A stretch of 53,625 bases of DNA from SIG575 sp964507395. GTDB lineage: Bacteria > Bacillota > Clostridia > Oscillospirales > Acutalibacteraceae. The number at the start of each line of letters is the position of its first letter. Positions within the stretch are counted from its first letter, which is position 1. The position numbers were made by a program, and so were the translations under genes. Below are positions 31,404 to 40,779 of this stretch, piece by piece. The stretch spans positions 1 through 53,625 of the forward strand of contig CAZDQE010000007.1 of NCBI GenBank assembly GCA_964507395.1, given 5' to 3'. The notes under the pieces are model-generated. The model had not been told where the DNA came from, did no database searches, and saw only the letters and a program-made list of their open reading frames with translations.

Positions 31404-32582
31404 TCATTTCAAGATGTTTCCCAAAATCTCAATACCCTTTACGATTTTATCGTCTGCAGGAGTTGAGAAATTCATTCTGAAACACTGTGTTTTATCTTCT
31501 GCATTCATCATAAATGCAGTTCCGGGAACGACTGCTACCTTGTTCTTCACTGCTTCAGCACAGAAGGAGAGCATATCAATACCGTCGTTTAATTTGCACC
31601 ATACGAATAAACCGCCTTCGGGACGGACATAAGTCACTTTGTCGCCGAGATACTTGTCAGTAGTATCGCACATAAGCTCCAGCTTTGATTTATATATTTC
31701 ACAGATCTTTGAAATATGCTCTTCAAAGTTGTATTCATTCATCCATTTGTAAACAATAAGCTGGGCCAGCATAGGTGTATGAACGTCTGCTGCCTGTTTG
31801 CCCACAGTCATTTTCGCGATAATCTGTTCAGGTGCGATTACGTAACCTACACGCAAACCGGGTGAGAGGATCTTTGAGAAAGAGCCGCCGTAAATTACTA
31901 TGCCGTCTTCGTCAAAACTCTTGATTGAGGGAAGAGGCTCACCGCTGACACGAAGGTCTCCGTATGGGTTGTCTTCAAGAATGAGAACATTATATTTTTT
32001 AGCAAGCTCGTAAACTGCCTTCCTCTTCTCAAGCGACATTGTAACACCTGATGGATTCTGAAAGTTGGGGATTGTGTAAATGAACTTTACATTTTTTTCT
32101 GTTTTAAGAGCTTCTTCAAGCTTTTCGATGTTCATACCGTCTGATTCGACTTCTACACCGCAAAGGCGTGCATTGTATGAGCGGAAGCAGTTAAGTGAGC
32201 CGATGAATGACGGGCACTCACAGATTACTGTGTCACCTTCATTGAGGAGAACTTTTGATGCAAGGTCCATGATCTGCTGTGCGCCTGATGTGATTATGAT
32301 GCTGTCGAAATCTCTTCCTATGTTATGCTTTTTCTTCATGTAGGATGAGATGAGCTCTCTCAGGGGCGTGTAGCCTTCTGTTACACCGTACTGCAAAGCA
32401 AGAATCGGGTCCTCTGCAAGGATTTCCGCGGTGATTTTTCTCACCTCTTCTGTGGGAAAAGCTTCGGCAGAGGGGTTGCCTGCTGCAAGAGGGATAACTC
32501 CGGGGTCAGATGTTGCCTTTAAAATCTCTCTTATGGCAGAGGGCTTAAGAGATGATATTTTGTCTGAAAAAATGTAATCCAT
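31404..32582 (-). CDS. PLP-dependent aminotransferase (class I/II, 2-aminoadipate/MocR-like)
   Basis: 392 aa. Fold type I aminotransferase: AAGNPSAEAFP opens, then YGVTEGYTPLRELI, TSGAQQIMDL, NFQNPSG (substrate/PLP contacts), EDNPYGDLR (Asp that binds the pyridine N), and the Schiff-base Lys in GGSFSKILSPGLRVGY. It is close to LysN/2-aminoadipate and aromatic transaminases; the amino acid is uncertain. AAAGGAG precedes the ATG at 32582; the longer frame to 32618 lacks support. First gene of the operon with trpS and the M28-like gene. Confidence 0.92.
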   Translation of the reverse strand: MDYIFSDKISSLKPSAIREILKATSDPGVIPLAAGNPSAEAFPTEEVRKITAEILAEDPILALQYGVTEGYTPLRELISSYMKKKHNIGRDFDSIIITSGAQQIMDLASKVLLNEGDTVICECPSFIGSLNCFRSYNARLCGVEVESDGMNIEKLEEALKTEKNVKFIYTIPNFQNPSGVTMSLEKRKAVYELAKKYNVLILEDNPYGDLRVSGEPLPSIKSFDEDGIVIYGGSFSKILSPGLRVGYVIAPEQIIAKMTVGKQAADVHTPMLAQLIVYKWMNEYNFEEHISKICEIYKSKLELMCDTTDKYLGDKVTYVRPEGGLFVWCKLNDGIDMLSFCAEAVKNKVAVVPGTAFMMNAEDKTQCFRMNFSTPADDKIVKGIEILGNILK

Positions 32583-32629
32583 GTAAATTGACTCCTTTGT
32601 GCATAAAGCACCAAGCATAATAATGTGTC

Positions 32630-32658
32630 ATTATACCATATAATAGAAAATAAATCAA
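32630..32658 (-). promoter_or_regulatory. Promoter of the aminotransferase-trpS operon
   Basis: TTGATT (32653-32658), 17 bases, TATAAT (32630-32635) on the minus strand. Confidence 0.75.
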
Positions 32659-32717
32659 GTTTATTCAATCTATACACATACTAAGGATAATTTTTCAAAT
32701 TCTTTTATAAATAAATG

Positions 32718-32746
32718 ATGACAAAGTGCTTTTTTTGTGATACAAT
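32718..32746 (+). promoter_or_regulatory. Promoter of the 32788-34753 genes
   Basis: ATGACA (32718-32723), 17 bases, TACAAT (32741-32746). Confidence 0.65.
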
Positions 32747-32787
32747 ACTATGTAAATCTAAAAAACTATATTTTTGGGAGAGTTAAA

Positions 32788-33663
32788 ATGAATATTCAGG
32801 AAGCATTAAGACTTATTGACAAAAATATTGCAGAGAACCTTTCAATCAGAGGCTTTGAGGCAGTATATTCAGATTCACAGAAAAAGGGAGAGCTTCCCAT
32901 CAATGAAGATGAGGGAAAGCTCTATGTGGATTACGTTTCGGAAAGCGGTAACATCAGAGTCCTTTATTCTGATGAAAAATTCTGTTTCCAGCTTGGAAAA
33001 GGCGAAGGCATGACTTTCAATAGCGTTTCAGCATCACTCTTTGATGAAAACGCAGACGAAAAAGATGTGAAATACATTGCAAACGAGTTTAATGATTGCA
33101 TTGAGTCAAGATTTAAAATGAAGGAAGAGAACAAGCCTGTAAAGGCTGTAAAGCTTCCTCCTCCTGTTTCAAAGGCAGCAGCTAAAAACGGAAACAGCTT
33201 TTATGACCCCAATACTCTTGCAAACAGATATACTGTTTTCTATCCCGAGCTTCGCGACGAATATAAGAGAAATATTGAGAGTTACGGCGAATTCCTTGCA
33301 GATGAGTTTTTCCGGCAGTACGGCTCATATGCTGTCAGTACAATCAGGCAGAACGATAAGCAGCAGATGAAAAAGCTCTTCAATATGATGAATGAAATCT
33401 ATCTTGACGGCACAAACGAGGTTCAGAGCCTTATTGCGGTTACTATTTTCGGACAGCTTAATAATGACGATGAGCTTCTTGCAAGATGCGTTGACTACAT
33501 GGACCCTGAGTTTGCTGCAGTCGTAATTAATGTCAACAGATATCTTGCATCAGGTGCTGGTAAAAAAGCTGTAAGACTTCTTGAAAATCCTCCCGCATAT
33601 AAGCCTCCGAAAGAAAAGAGACCCGGCATGATGCAGACTCTTATGGATCAGCAGCAACAATAA
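32788..33663 (+). CDS. Conserved hypothetical protein
   Basis: 291 aa, not recognised. N-terminal alpha/beta region (MNIQEALRLIDKNIAENL, GKLYVDYVSESGNIRVLYSD), a Pro/Lys-rich linker (KAVKLPPPVSKAAAK) near 130, and an alpha-helical C-terminal half (YTVFYPELRDEYKRNIESYG to the end) with a Gln-rich tail. No signal peptide or membrane helix. GGGAGAG precedes the ATG at 32788; the frame extends 17 codons upstream into the promoter. Likely co-transcribed with ddl, 22 bases downstream. Confidence 0.85.
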   Translation: MNIQEALRLIDKNIAENLSIRGFEAVYSDSQKKGELPINEDEGKLYVDYVSESGNIRVLYSDEKFCFQLGKGEGMTFNSVSASLFDENADEKDVKYIANEFNDCIESRFKMKEENKPVKAVKLPPPVSKAAAKNGNSFYDPNTLANRYTVFYPELRDEYKRNIESYGEFLADEFFRQYGSYAVSTIRQNDKQQMKKLFNMMNEIYLDGTNEVQSLIAVTIFGQLNNDDELLARCVDYMDPEFAAVVINVNRYLASGAGKKAVRLLENPPAYKPPKEKRPGMMQTLMDQQQQ

Positions 33664-33685
33664 TTGTAAAGAAGGTTTTAGCATA

Positions 33686-34753
33686 ATGAAGAAAGTTCTG
33701 GTAATTTTCGGCGGAGCTTCAAGTGAACATGATGTAAGCTGTGTTTCCGCAAGGTTTGTGATTGAAAATATTCCCCGTGACAAATACGAGGTTGTAATGC
33801 TCGGTATCACAAAAAACGGAGAATGGTTCAGATACACAGGTAAAACCGAAAATCTTCCCGAGGATAAATGGACAGAGGATAAGGAAAATCTGACAAAGGC
33901 AGTAATTTCGCCTGACTCCTCCTGTCACGGACTTATTGTTTTTGAAAAAGATGGGATAAAGACAGAACGAATTGATGTTGTTTTCCCCGTAATGCACGGT
34001 AAAAACGGTGAGGACGGTACAATTCAGGGCCTTATGCAGCTTGCAGGTATTCCCTATGTAGGTTGTGACTGCCTTTCAAGCGCCGTTTGTATGGATAAGA
34101 CGCTTACGAATACGGTTGCAGACCATGCGGGAATCCCTCAGGCAAAATGGCTCGGTGTAACTCAGTATGAATATTCACTGAATGAAGATAAAGTTCTTGA
34201 TAAAGCAGAGGAATATCTGGGCTACCCCGTGTTTGTAAAACCTGCAAATGCAGGCTCCTCCGTAGGCGTTACAAAAGTATCTTCAAGGGATAACTTCAAG
34301 GAAGCAATGGAAACTGCTTTCAAAGAGGACAAAAAGCTTGTTCTTGAAGAAGGTATCGTAGGACAGGAAGTTGAATGTGCTGTTATGGGCAACGATGAGC
34401 CTGTAGCAGGTCAGGTGGGTGAAATAGTTCCTGCAAATGAAATTTACGATTTCGAGGCAAAGTATATTTCTGATGCAAGCAAGCTTTTCATTCCTGCAAG
34501 GCTGTCTGACGAAATGCTTGAAAAAGTGAAAACCGCAGCATGTAATGCATATAAGGCTCTTGGCTGTTCAGGACTTGCCAGAGTTGACTTTTTTGTTACA
34601 CCCGACGGCAGAATAATGCTCAACGAGCCTAATACACTTCCCGGCTTTACAAGCATCAGCATGTATCCCAAGCTGATGAAAGCAGCAGGAATTGAAGAAA
34701 GTGAGCTTCTCACAAGGCTTATTACTTATGCCGAGGAAAAATGGAGTAAATAA
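33686..34753 (+). CDS. ddl: D-alanine--D-alanine ligase
   Basis: 355 aa ATP-grasp enzyme that makes the D-Ala-D-Ala end of the peptidoglycan stem. N-terminal FGGASSEHDVS, VMHGKNGEDGTIQG, PVFVKPANAGSSVGV and NEPNTLPGFTSISMYP are the four family blocks. The omega loop reads YDFEAKY, with the Tyr typical of D-Ala specificity, rather than the VanA-type His. The downstream DUF1934 gene starts at the next base after its stop. Confidence 0.96.
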   Translation: MKKVLVIFGGASSEHDVSCVSARFVIENIPRDKYEVVMLGITKNGEWFRYTGKTENLPEDKWTEDKENLTKAVISPDSSCHGLIVFEKDGIKTERIDVVFPVMHGKNGEDGTIQGLMQLAGIPYVGCDCLSSAVCMDKTLTNTVADHAGIPQAKWLGVTQYEYSLNEDKVLDKAEEYLGYPVFVKPANAGSSVGVTKVSSRDNFKEAMETAFKEDKKLVLEEGIVGQEVECAVMGNDEPVAGQVGEIVPANEIYDFEAKYISDASKLFIPARLSDEMLEKVKTAACNAYKALGCSGLARVDFFVTPDGRIMLNEPNTLPGFTSISMYPKLMKAAGIEESELLTRLITYAEEKWSK

Positions 34754-35170
34754 ATGGAAAAAGATGTTGTTATAAAAATTGTTGACCGCCATGAGATGGA
34801 CGGTGATTCTGACGGACTCGAAACAACTCTTCTCGGAAAATTTGAAGGCGAAAGAAATAGCTATGTTCTCTCTTATACCGAAAACGGTGAGCTTGAGGGT
34901 TGCAAAGTAACTCTTAAGGTCGAAAACGGTGATTGTGTTACCATGACACGTTCGGGAATGTTTGAGACAGAGCTTATAATCCGGAGAGGCGAGCGTCATA
35001 ATTGTTCTTATTCAACTCCTGCAGGTAATCTTTTACTCGGCGTTTTTGCACAGAGAGTTGAGAGCGATATGGACGAAAACGGCGGCAGACTTGAATTTGA
35101 TTATACACTTGACTTAGGCGCAGGCGTGGTTTCTGAAAATTATCTTGTAATTACAGTAACTCCCGCATGA
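34754..35170 (+). CDS. DUF1934 (YwiB-like) beta-barrel protein
   Basis: 138 aa. A calycin-like beta barrel protein: DGLETTLLGKFEG, YVLSYTENGELEG, TRSGMFETELIIRRGERHNC, YSTPAGNLLLGVFAQRV, LEFDYTLD. As in Bacillus (ywiB beside argS) it stands directly before argS. Function unknown. The start codon immediately follows the ddl stop. Confidence 0.88.
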   Translation: MEKDVVIKIVDRHEMDGDSDGLETTLLGKFEGERNSYVLSYTENGELEGCKVTLKVENGDCVTMTRSGMFETELIIRRGERHNCSYSTPAGNLLLGVFAQRVESDMDENGGRLEFDYTLDLGAGVVSENYLVITVTPA

Positions 35171-35184
35171 AAGGATGTTAATAA

Positions 35185-36930
35185 ATGTCAAAAATCGTAA
35201 ATGAAACACATCAGCAGATAAGGCAGGCTATTCTCGATGCTATGGGAAAGGCTGTCAGCGCAGGTACTCTTCCTGCAGAACCTGTCTGTGATTTTAAAAT
35301 TGAAGTTCCCGGTGACACAAAGAACGGGGACTTTTCATCTAATGTTGCCATGATGTCAACGAAAACATTCAGAATGAATCCCAGAAAAATCGGTGAGATA
35401 ATTCTTGAAAATATTAATCTTGAGGGAACATATCTTGCAAGATGTGAAATTGCAGGACCCGGTTTCCTCAATTTCTATCTCAGTCCCTCTTACTATTCAG
35501 CAATCCTTAAGGATGTACGTGAGTGCGGCAAGGATTACGGACGTTCTGATTACGGCAAGGGCAAAAAGGTAAACGTTGAATTTGTTTCTGCAAACCCCAC
35601 AGGTCCAATGCACATGGGTAATGCACGCGGCGGTGCACTCGGCGACTGCCTTGCAGCAATTATGGACTATGCAGGATATGATGTAAGCCGTGAATTCTAT
35701 ATTAACGATGCAGGCAATCAGATTGAAAAATTCGGTCTGTCACTTGATATCAGATATCAGCAGCTTTACAAGGGTGAGGATGCGGTAGAACTCCCCGAGG
35801 ACAGCTATCACGGCGAGGACATCAAAGAAAGAGCAAAGGAATTTGCCGATGTTTATGGCGACAGCTATCTTGAAAAGAGCGAGGACGAGAGAAGAAAAGC
35901 CCTTATTGATTATGCTTTGCCTAAAAATATTGCAAACATGCAGGCAACTCTTTCAAAATACAGAATCGAATACGATAAATGGTTCAACGAGTCGATCGTT
36001 CACAATGACGGCGAGCTTAAAGACACAATCGAGCTTCTTAAAAATAACGGTCTGACTTATGAGAAAGACGGTGCACTCTGGTATAAAAACATTGAAGTTC
36101 AGACAAAGATGCTCCTTTCTCAGGGCAAGACACAGGATTATATCGACAAGCTTGAACTCAAAGACGATGTTCTTATCCGTGCAAACGGCAATCCAACATA
36201 TTTTGCGGCAGATATTGCTTACCACCGCAATAAGCTTGAGGTGAGAAAATTTGACCTTGCAATTGATATCTGGGGTGCGGACCACCACGGTCATGTTGCA
36301 AGAATGAAGTCAGCACTTGACGCTATCGGCGTTGATTCTTCACGCCTTGATGTTATTCTTATGCAGCTTGTCCGTCTTACACGTAACGGCGAGGCTGTGA
36401 GAATGTCAAAGAGAACAGGTAAAGCAATCACACTTGTTGACCTGCTTGAAGAAATCCCCGTTGATGCATCACGTTTTCTCTTTAATATGAGAGAAGCGGG
36501 CTCACAGATGGATTTTGACCTTGACCTTGCAGTTGAACAGAGCTCAAAGAACCCTGTTTACTACTGCCAGTATGCTCATGCAAGAATTTGCAGTATTCTC
36601 AAAAAGTTAGCATCTGACGGCATAGAAATCCGCGATTGTTCTGATGAAGAACTTCAGTTGCTTACAGATGAAAGTGAAAAGGATATCATCCGTCATCTTG
36701 CATCACTTACAGGTGAAATTGTTGAGGCAGTGAAGAAATATGACCCTGCAAAAATCACCCGTTACACAATCGAGCTTGCAACACTTTTCCATAAGTTCTA
36801 CAACTCATGCCGTGTTGTATGCGAGGATGAATCACTTATGCAGGCAAGAGCATACCTTTGCATCTGCGTGCGCGATACAATTAAAAACATTCTCAATCTT
36901 CTTAAAATCGAAGCACCCGAATCTATGTAA
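35185..36930 (+). CDS. argS: Arginyl-tRNA synthetase
   Basis: 581 aa. HIGH-type motif in SANPTGPMHMGNARGGALGD near residue 140, RMSKRTG (KMSKS equivalent) near 410, N-terminal Add-1 domain and C-terminal DALR anticodon-binding domain (YAHARICSIL to the end). Length is normal. AAAGGATG precedes the ATG. Confidence 0.97.
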   Translation: MSKIVNETHQQIRQAILDAMGKAVSAGTLPAEPVCDFKIEVPGDTKNGDFSSNVAMMSTKTFRMNPRKIGEIILENINLEGTYLARCEIAGPGFLNFYLSPSYYSAILKDVRECGKDYGRSDYGKGKKVNVEFVSANPTGPMHMGNARGGALGDCLAAIMDYAGYDVSREFYINDAGNQIEKFGLSLDIRYQQLYKGEDAVELPEDSYHGEDIKERAKEFADVYGDSYLEKSEDERRKALIDYALPKNIANMQATLSKYRIEYDKWFNESIVHNDGELKDTIELLKNNGLTYEKDGALWYKNIEVQTKMLLSQGKTQDYIDKLELKDDVLIRANGNPTYFAADIAYHRNKLEVRKFDLAIDIWGADHHGHVARMKSALDAIGVDSSRLDVILMQLVRLTRNGEAVRMSKRTGKAITLVDLLEEIPVDASRFLFNMREAGSQMDFDLDLAVEQSSKNPVYYCQYAHARICSILKKLASDGIEIRDCSDEELQLLTDESEKDIIRHLASLTGEIVEAVKKYDPAKITRYTIELATLFHKFYNSCRVVCEDESLMQARAYLCICVRDTIKNILNLLKIEAPESM

Positions 36931-36988
36931 TATTTACAGAATTTTTTCATAAAATATATCCACTTTATAAAATGAAGAGGGATATGAA

Positions 36989-38173
36989 ATGAAAAAATGT
37001 GCCTTGATTCTGTGCGAAAAAAAGATTTCAGCGACAAGCAGAAAAAATTTATCGGATGCGGAAATTCTTTTTATGCCGATGAAAAATATCCTTGAAAAAT
37101 CTGTAAGAAAAAGCGGAACAGATGATATATTTTTCCTTTGCAAAAAAGAAGAAAGAACCGAATGCTTCAGGAACTTTTTTGAAAGAAATTCTGATGGGAA
37201 TATTTTTGTGGCAGAGGGTACAAGTCCTTTTATTTCTCCTGTAACAATTGAAAAATCCTATCAGAATTTTCTTGAAAACAAAAGAAAAATCACAGCGGTC
37301 GTGTCGGATTTCTGCGATTCATTTTCTGCACTGTGGATAAAGGCAGAGGACTTCAGAAACCATTGCTCCCTTGAAAAAGATGATGAAATTTCACTTGATG
37401 ATATTGTAAGCACCTTTGACGGAATAAATGAATTTGCAAGCCATAATCATGACGATTTTCTGCACGCAAAAAATCTTTCAGAAGTTTTGAAATTAAATGA
37501 ATACAAGCGCAAAAAAATTCTTGAAAATCTGATGATTTCAGGCGTTTATATTCCGTATACAGACGGAGTTATTATTTCTGAAGAAGCGGAAATCGAAGAA
37601 GATGTAACAATACTCACAGGAACACAGATAAAAGGAAAAACAAAAATTTTCCGGGGTGCGATTATTGGTCCTGACTCGATTGTTGAAGATTGTACCATAG
37701 GTGAAAATGTAAAAATAAATGCTTCACACTGTTATGCTTCTGACATAAAAAACGGCGCGGAAATCGGTCCCTTTGTGAGAATCAGACCGGGTTGCATTGT
37801 TGGCAAAAATGTAAGAGTAGGAAATTTTGTTGAACTTAAAAAAGCATTTGTTGAAACAGGTGCGAAAATTTCTCACCTTTCATATATCGGTGACAGTTCT
37901 GTCGGGAAGGATGTCAACATCGGCTGCGGCTGTGCTACAGTAAACTTTGACGGAACGAATAAACACAGAACGGTTATTGAAGACGGAGCATTTATCGGTT
38001 GCGGTGTAAATCTTGTGGCACCTGTGACTGTCGGGAAGGATGCTTTTGTTGCGGCGGGTTCGACAGTGACACAAGACGTGCCTGAAAACGCGCTTTCTGT
38101 TGCACGTTCAAAACAGGTAAACAAAACAGGCTGGGTAATAAAGAAAAAACCCTATAAAAGGATGAAAAAATAA
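36989..38173 (+). CDS. glmU: GlmU-like acetyltransferase with eroded uridyltransferase domain
   Basis: 394 aa, against about 455 in GlmU. Residues 190-380 are a left-handed beta helix with all glucosamine-1-phosphate acetyltransferase landmarks: FVRIRPG, VGNFVELKKA, the catalytic-type H296 in ISHLSYIGD, NIGCGCATVNFDG, NLVAPVTVG. Residues 1-165 align with the uridyltransferase half only by its linker; the LAAGxGTRM nucleotide loop is absent (it reads MKKCALILCEKKISATSRKN). It should make GlcNAc-1-phosphate, but not UDP-GlcNAc. pth follows after 3 bases. Confidence 0.85.
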   Translation: MKKCALILCEKKISATSRKNLSDAEILFMPMKNILEKSVRKSGTDDIFFLCKKEERTECFRNFFERNSDGNIFVAEGTSPFISPVTIEKSYQNFLENKRKITAVVSDFCDSFSALWIKAEDFRNHCSLEKDDEISLDDIVSTFDGINEFASHNHDDFLHAKNLSEVLKLNEYKRKKILENLMISGVYIPYTDGVIISEEAEIEEDVTILTGTQIKGKTKIFRGAIIGPDSIVEDCTIGENVKINASHCYASDIKNGAEIGPFVRIRPGCIVGKNVRVGNFVELKKAFVETGAKISHLSYIGDSSVGKDVNIGCGCATVNFDGTNKHRTVIEDGAFIGCGVNLVAPVTVGKDAFVAAGSTVTQDVPENALSVARSKQVNKTGWVIKKKPYKRMKK

Positions 38174-38176
38174 TTT

Positions 38177-38785
38177 ATGTTTGGCTTAAAAAAGAAAAAG
38201 GAATTTGCATCGTCAGGTGCGGAATTTTTAATTGTGGGACTTGGAAATCCCGGTGACAAATACGAGTTCACACGTCACAATGCCGGTTTTATGTGTGTTG
38301 ATTTTTTAGCAGATAAAGAAAACTTCAAAATCAACAAGCTGAAATATAAATCTCTTCTGGCTGATGTTGATATTAAAGGTCACAGATGCCTTATTATGAA
38401 GCCACAGACATTTATGAATAATAGCGGCGAGGCTGTCAGGGATGCGGCACAGTTTTACAAAATTCCCCCTGAAAATGTTATTGTGATTTATGATGATATT
38501 TCTCTTGATGTTGGCAGGATCCGCGTGAGAAGAAAAGGCACTGACGGCGGACACAACGGAATCAAAAGTATCATTTATCACTTAAACAGTGACAATTTCC
38601 CTCGCATCAAAATCGGTGTCGGCAAGAAACCGCCCGAGTGGGAAGATTTAGCAGATTGGGTGCTTTCGCGTTTTACAAATGATGAACTTAAAACACTTCA
38701 CGATGTTGCCGAAAAAGTCTGCAAAAATTTACCCCTTATGCTTGACGGCAAAATTGATGAAGCTATGAACAGAATGAATTCATGA
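38177..38785 (+). CDS. pth: Peptidyl-tRNA hydrolase
   Basis: 202 aa. Recycles peptidyl-tRNA released from stalled ribosomes. FLIVGLGNPGDKYEFTRHNAGF (conserved Asn and catalytic His), MKPQTFMNNSGEAV, VIYDDISLDVGRIRVR (catalytic Asp) and GGHNGIKSI are present. There is a short N-terminal extension of basic residues (MFGLKKKKEF). Adjacency to glmU is common in Firmicutes. Confidence 0.97.
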   Translation: MFGLKKKKEFASSGAEFLIVGLGNPGDKYEFTRHNAGFMCVDFLADKENFKINKLKYKSLLADVDIKGHRCLIMKPQTFMNNSGEAVRDAAQFYKIPPENVIVIYDDISLDVGRIRVRRKGTDGGHNGIKSIIYHLNSDNFPRIKIGVGKKPPEWEDLADWVLSRFTNDELKTLHDVAEKVCKNLPLMLDGKIDEAMNRMNS

Positions 38786-38792
38786 ACATAAT

Positions 38793-38828
38793 AAAAGCTC
38801 TGTATCGGGAAACCGATACAGAGCTTTT
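38793..38828. terminator. Bidirectional terminator
   Basis: Perfect 16-base arms (38793-38808 and 38813-38828) around a GAAA tetraloop, A tract on one side and T tract on the other. It serves pth and the convergent galM. Confidence 0.95.
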
Positions 38829-38836
38829 CATTTTAA

Positions 38837-39877
38837 TTATTTCACCGAAAATTTATAAACCGTTTTTGTTTTATATTCCTCGCCTGCGTCGTATATGCAA
38901 TTGGGGAAGTTTTCCTGATTTGGGCTGTCGGGGTAAACCTGAGTTTCAAGGCAGAAGCCTGCGTGCTGGTTCATCTTTGTGCCTTCTTTACCTTCGATAT
39001 TGTCAAGGAAGTTTCCGCAGTAAAGCTGAACACCGGGCAGGTCTGTGAACATTTCCATCTGTCTGCCCGTCTTTTCATCGTAAGCTGTAACATTTGCACT
39101 GCCGTCTTTCTTTTCGTTCAGGCAGAAGTTGTGGTCGTAACCGCGTGCAAGATTCAACTGCTCGTAATCATCATGGATATTCTGCCCGATTTTTTTAGGT
39201 GTTCTGAAATCAAAGGGAGTGCCCTCAACTGCTTTCAGTTCGCCTGTGGGAATTGAGTCAGCATCCATGGGAGTGAAATAATCTGCGTCAATGTACAGTT
39301 CATGGTCACAGATTGAGCCTGAATCAAAGCCACCGAGGTTGAAATAAGCGTGGTTTGTGAAATTCATGATTGTCTTTTTGTCGCTGACACCGCTGTATTC
39401 AATTGAAAGTGCATTTCTGTCATCAAGTGTGTAAGTGACGGTTACGTTCATGTTTCCGGGGAATCCGTGAGAGCCGTCGGGACTGAAGAAAGAAAACTCA
39501 ACCTTATTGTCATCAACAATAATTGCTCTCCACACTGAACGGGAAAATTCTCCGCCGCCGTGAAGACATGTTTCGTTTTCATTGTGACTGACTTCGTACT
39601 CTGTGCCGTCAATTGTAAACTTTCCTTTTGCAATTCTGTTAGCATATCTGCCTACAGTCATGCCCTGATAATCAGAACGTGTTTCGTGTCCTGCAATATC
39701 ATCAAAGCCGATGAGAATATCATCGAGCACACCCTCTCTGTCGGGAACATAAAGCTTGTCGAGAGTTGCGCCGTATGAAATAATTTCCGCTATTAATCCG
39801 TTTCTGTTTGTGATAATATACTTGTATACATCCTCGCCTCTGGAGGTTGCACCGTAAAAAACTTTTTCAACACTCAT
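38837..39877 (-). CDS. galM: Aldose 1-epimerase (mutarotase)
   Basis: 346 aa. Interconverts alpha and beta anomers of galactose and other hexoses. SYGATLDKLYVPDR, VGRYANRIAKGKF, NFTNHAYFNLGG (catalytic His) and GFCLETQVYPDSPNQ (catalytic Glu) are all present. AAAGGAG lies before the ATG at 39877; the frame extends 18 codons into the promoter. It stands alone, without other Leloir genes. Confidence 0.96.
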   Translation of the reverse strand: MSVEKVFYGATSRGEDVYKYIITNRNGLIAEIISYGATLDKLYVPDREGVLDDILIGFDDIAGHETRSDYQGMTVGRYANRIAKGKFTIDGTEYEVSHNENETCLHGGGEFSRSVWRAIIVDDNKVEFSFFSPDGSHGFPGNMNVTVTYTLDDRNALSIEYSGVSDKKTIMNFTNHAYFNLGGFDSGSICDHELYIDADYFTPMDADSIPTGELKAVEGTPFDFRTPKKIGQNIHDDYEQLNLARGYDHNFCLNEKKDGSANVTAYDEKTGRQMEMFTDLPGVQLYCGNFLDNIEGKEGTKMNQHAGFCLETQVYPDSPNQENFPNCIYDAGEEYKTKTVYKFSVK

Positions 39878-39907
39878 TCTGAATGTCTCCTTTCGCTTGA
39901 TAAATAT

Positions 39908-39936
39908 ATTATAGAATAAATTTTTATACATATCAA
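39908..39936 (-). promoter_or_regulatory. galM promoter
   Basis: TTGATA (39931-39936), 17 bases, TATAAT (39908-39913) on the minus strand. Confidence 0.8.
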
Positions 39937-39984
39937 GAATTTATTAAAGATTATTTAAAAGTTGTAAAAAGAAATTGAATTCGG

Positions 39985-40013
39985 TTGACCTTTTAAGTGT
40001 AATGTTATATAAT
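39985..40013 (+). promoter_or_regulatory. Promoter of the FHA-SEDS-PBP operon
   Basis: TTGACC (39985-39990), 17 bases, TATAAT (40008-40013). Confidence 0.82.
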
Positions 40014-40047
40014 TTATTGTGATTATACAATAGGGGAGGAATGTGTC

Positions 40048-40755
40048 TTGGCAGATTTGTTTGAAGAATATGTGCGCTTTGTTTTTCCGGCACTGGGCTT
40101 TATTATAATTGTCGGATGCGTCTTCTCACTTTTCTTTAAAAGACCTAAAGCGAAAACCGTAGCATTCCTTGTCAATGAAAAATCGGGCGAAGCAGTTGCT
40201 CTTTATTATTGGGAAACTTCCATAGGAAGAAGTCAGTCTTGTGACGTAGTGCTGAATTACCCTACAGTTTCAAGGTTTCACAGTGTGATTTCCAGACGGA
40301 AAAATGCGTGGGTGATTTTTGATACTGATTCTAAAACGGGAATTCTTCTTAACGGTCAGCAGATAAAGAAAAAAGAAAAATTATCAGACGGTGACAGAGT
40401 TACCTTCGGGGAAGCCACGTATATTTTTACAACGCCTAATTTCGGAGATAAAAAGAAAGGCGAAAAACTTCCCGAATATCAGCTTGTCAGCATGTCAAAC
40501 GGGAAAACATTTCCCCTTGAGGGTTCTTTTTACACAATCGGCAGAGGAAGAGATGCAGATGTATTTCTCAATCTTCCCACAGTTTCAAGAAAGCATGTTG
40601 AGCTTCAGTTTGTTGACGGAAAATGGAAAATGAAAAACTTTTCTTCAAACGGAGTTTATATAAACTCAAGACAATACATGGAAGAAAAAACTCTCAAAAA
40701 CGGAGATGTACTTGATATCGGCGGAGCAAAAATAAAATTTGCAGAGAAAGAATAA
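40048..40755 (+). CDS. Membrane-anchored tandem FHA-domain protein
   Basis: 235 aa. One N-terminal membrane helix (residues 12-30), then two FHA phosphothreonine-binding domains, about 50-125 and 160-232. Each has the core set: SIGRSQSCDVVLNYPTVSRFH ... NG, and TIGRGRDADVFLNLPTVSRKH ... SSNGVYIN. It starts with TTG, with GGGGAGG 8 bases upstream; the nearby ATG is out of frame. As first gene before SEDS and PBP it resembles the mycobacterial FhaB-RodA-PbpA order, where FHA reads Ser/Thr-kinase signals. No kinase is in the window. Confidence 0.92.
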   Translation: MADLFEEYVRFVFPALGFIIIVGCVFSLFFKRPKAKTVAFLVNEKSGEAVALYYWETSIGRSQSCDVVLNYPTVSRFHSVISRRKNAWVIFDTDSKTGILLNGQQIKKKEKLSDGDRVTFGEATYIFTTPNFGDKKKGEKLPEYQLVSMSNGKTFPLEGSFYTIGRGRDADVFLNLPTVSRKHVELQFVDGKWKMKNFSSNGVYINSRQYMEEKTLKNGDVLDIGGAKIKFAEKE

Positions 40756-40779
40756 AAAACAGGAAAGGAGAGAGCAAAA

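Noticed and set aside
32583..32736. T-box leader before the aminotransferase-trpS operon
   Set aside because: No AGGGTGG-type T-box sequence and no terminator/antiterminator pair.
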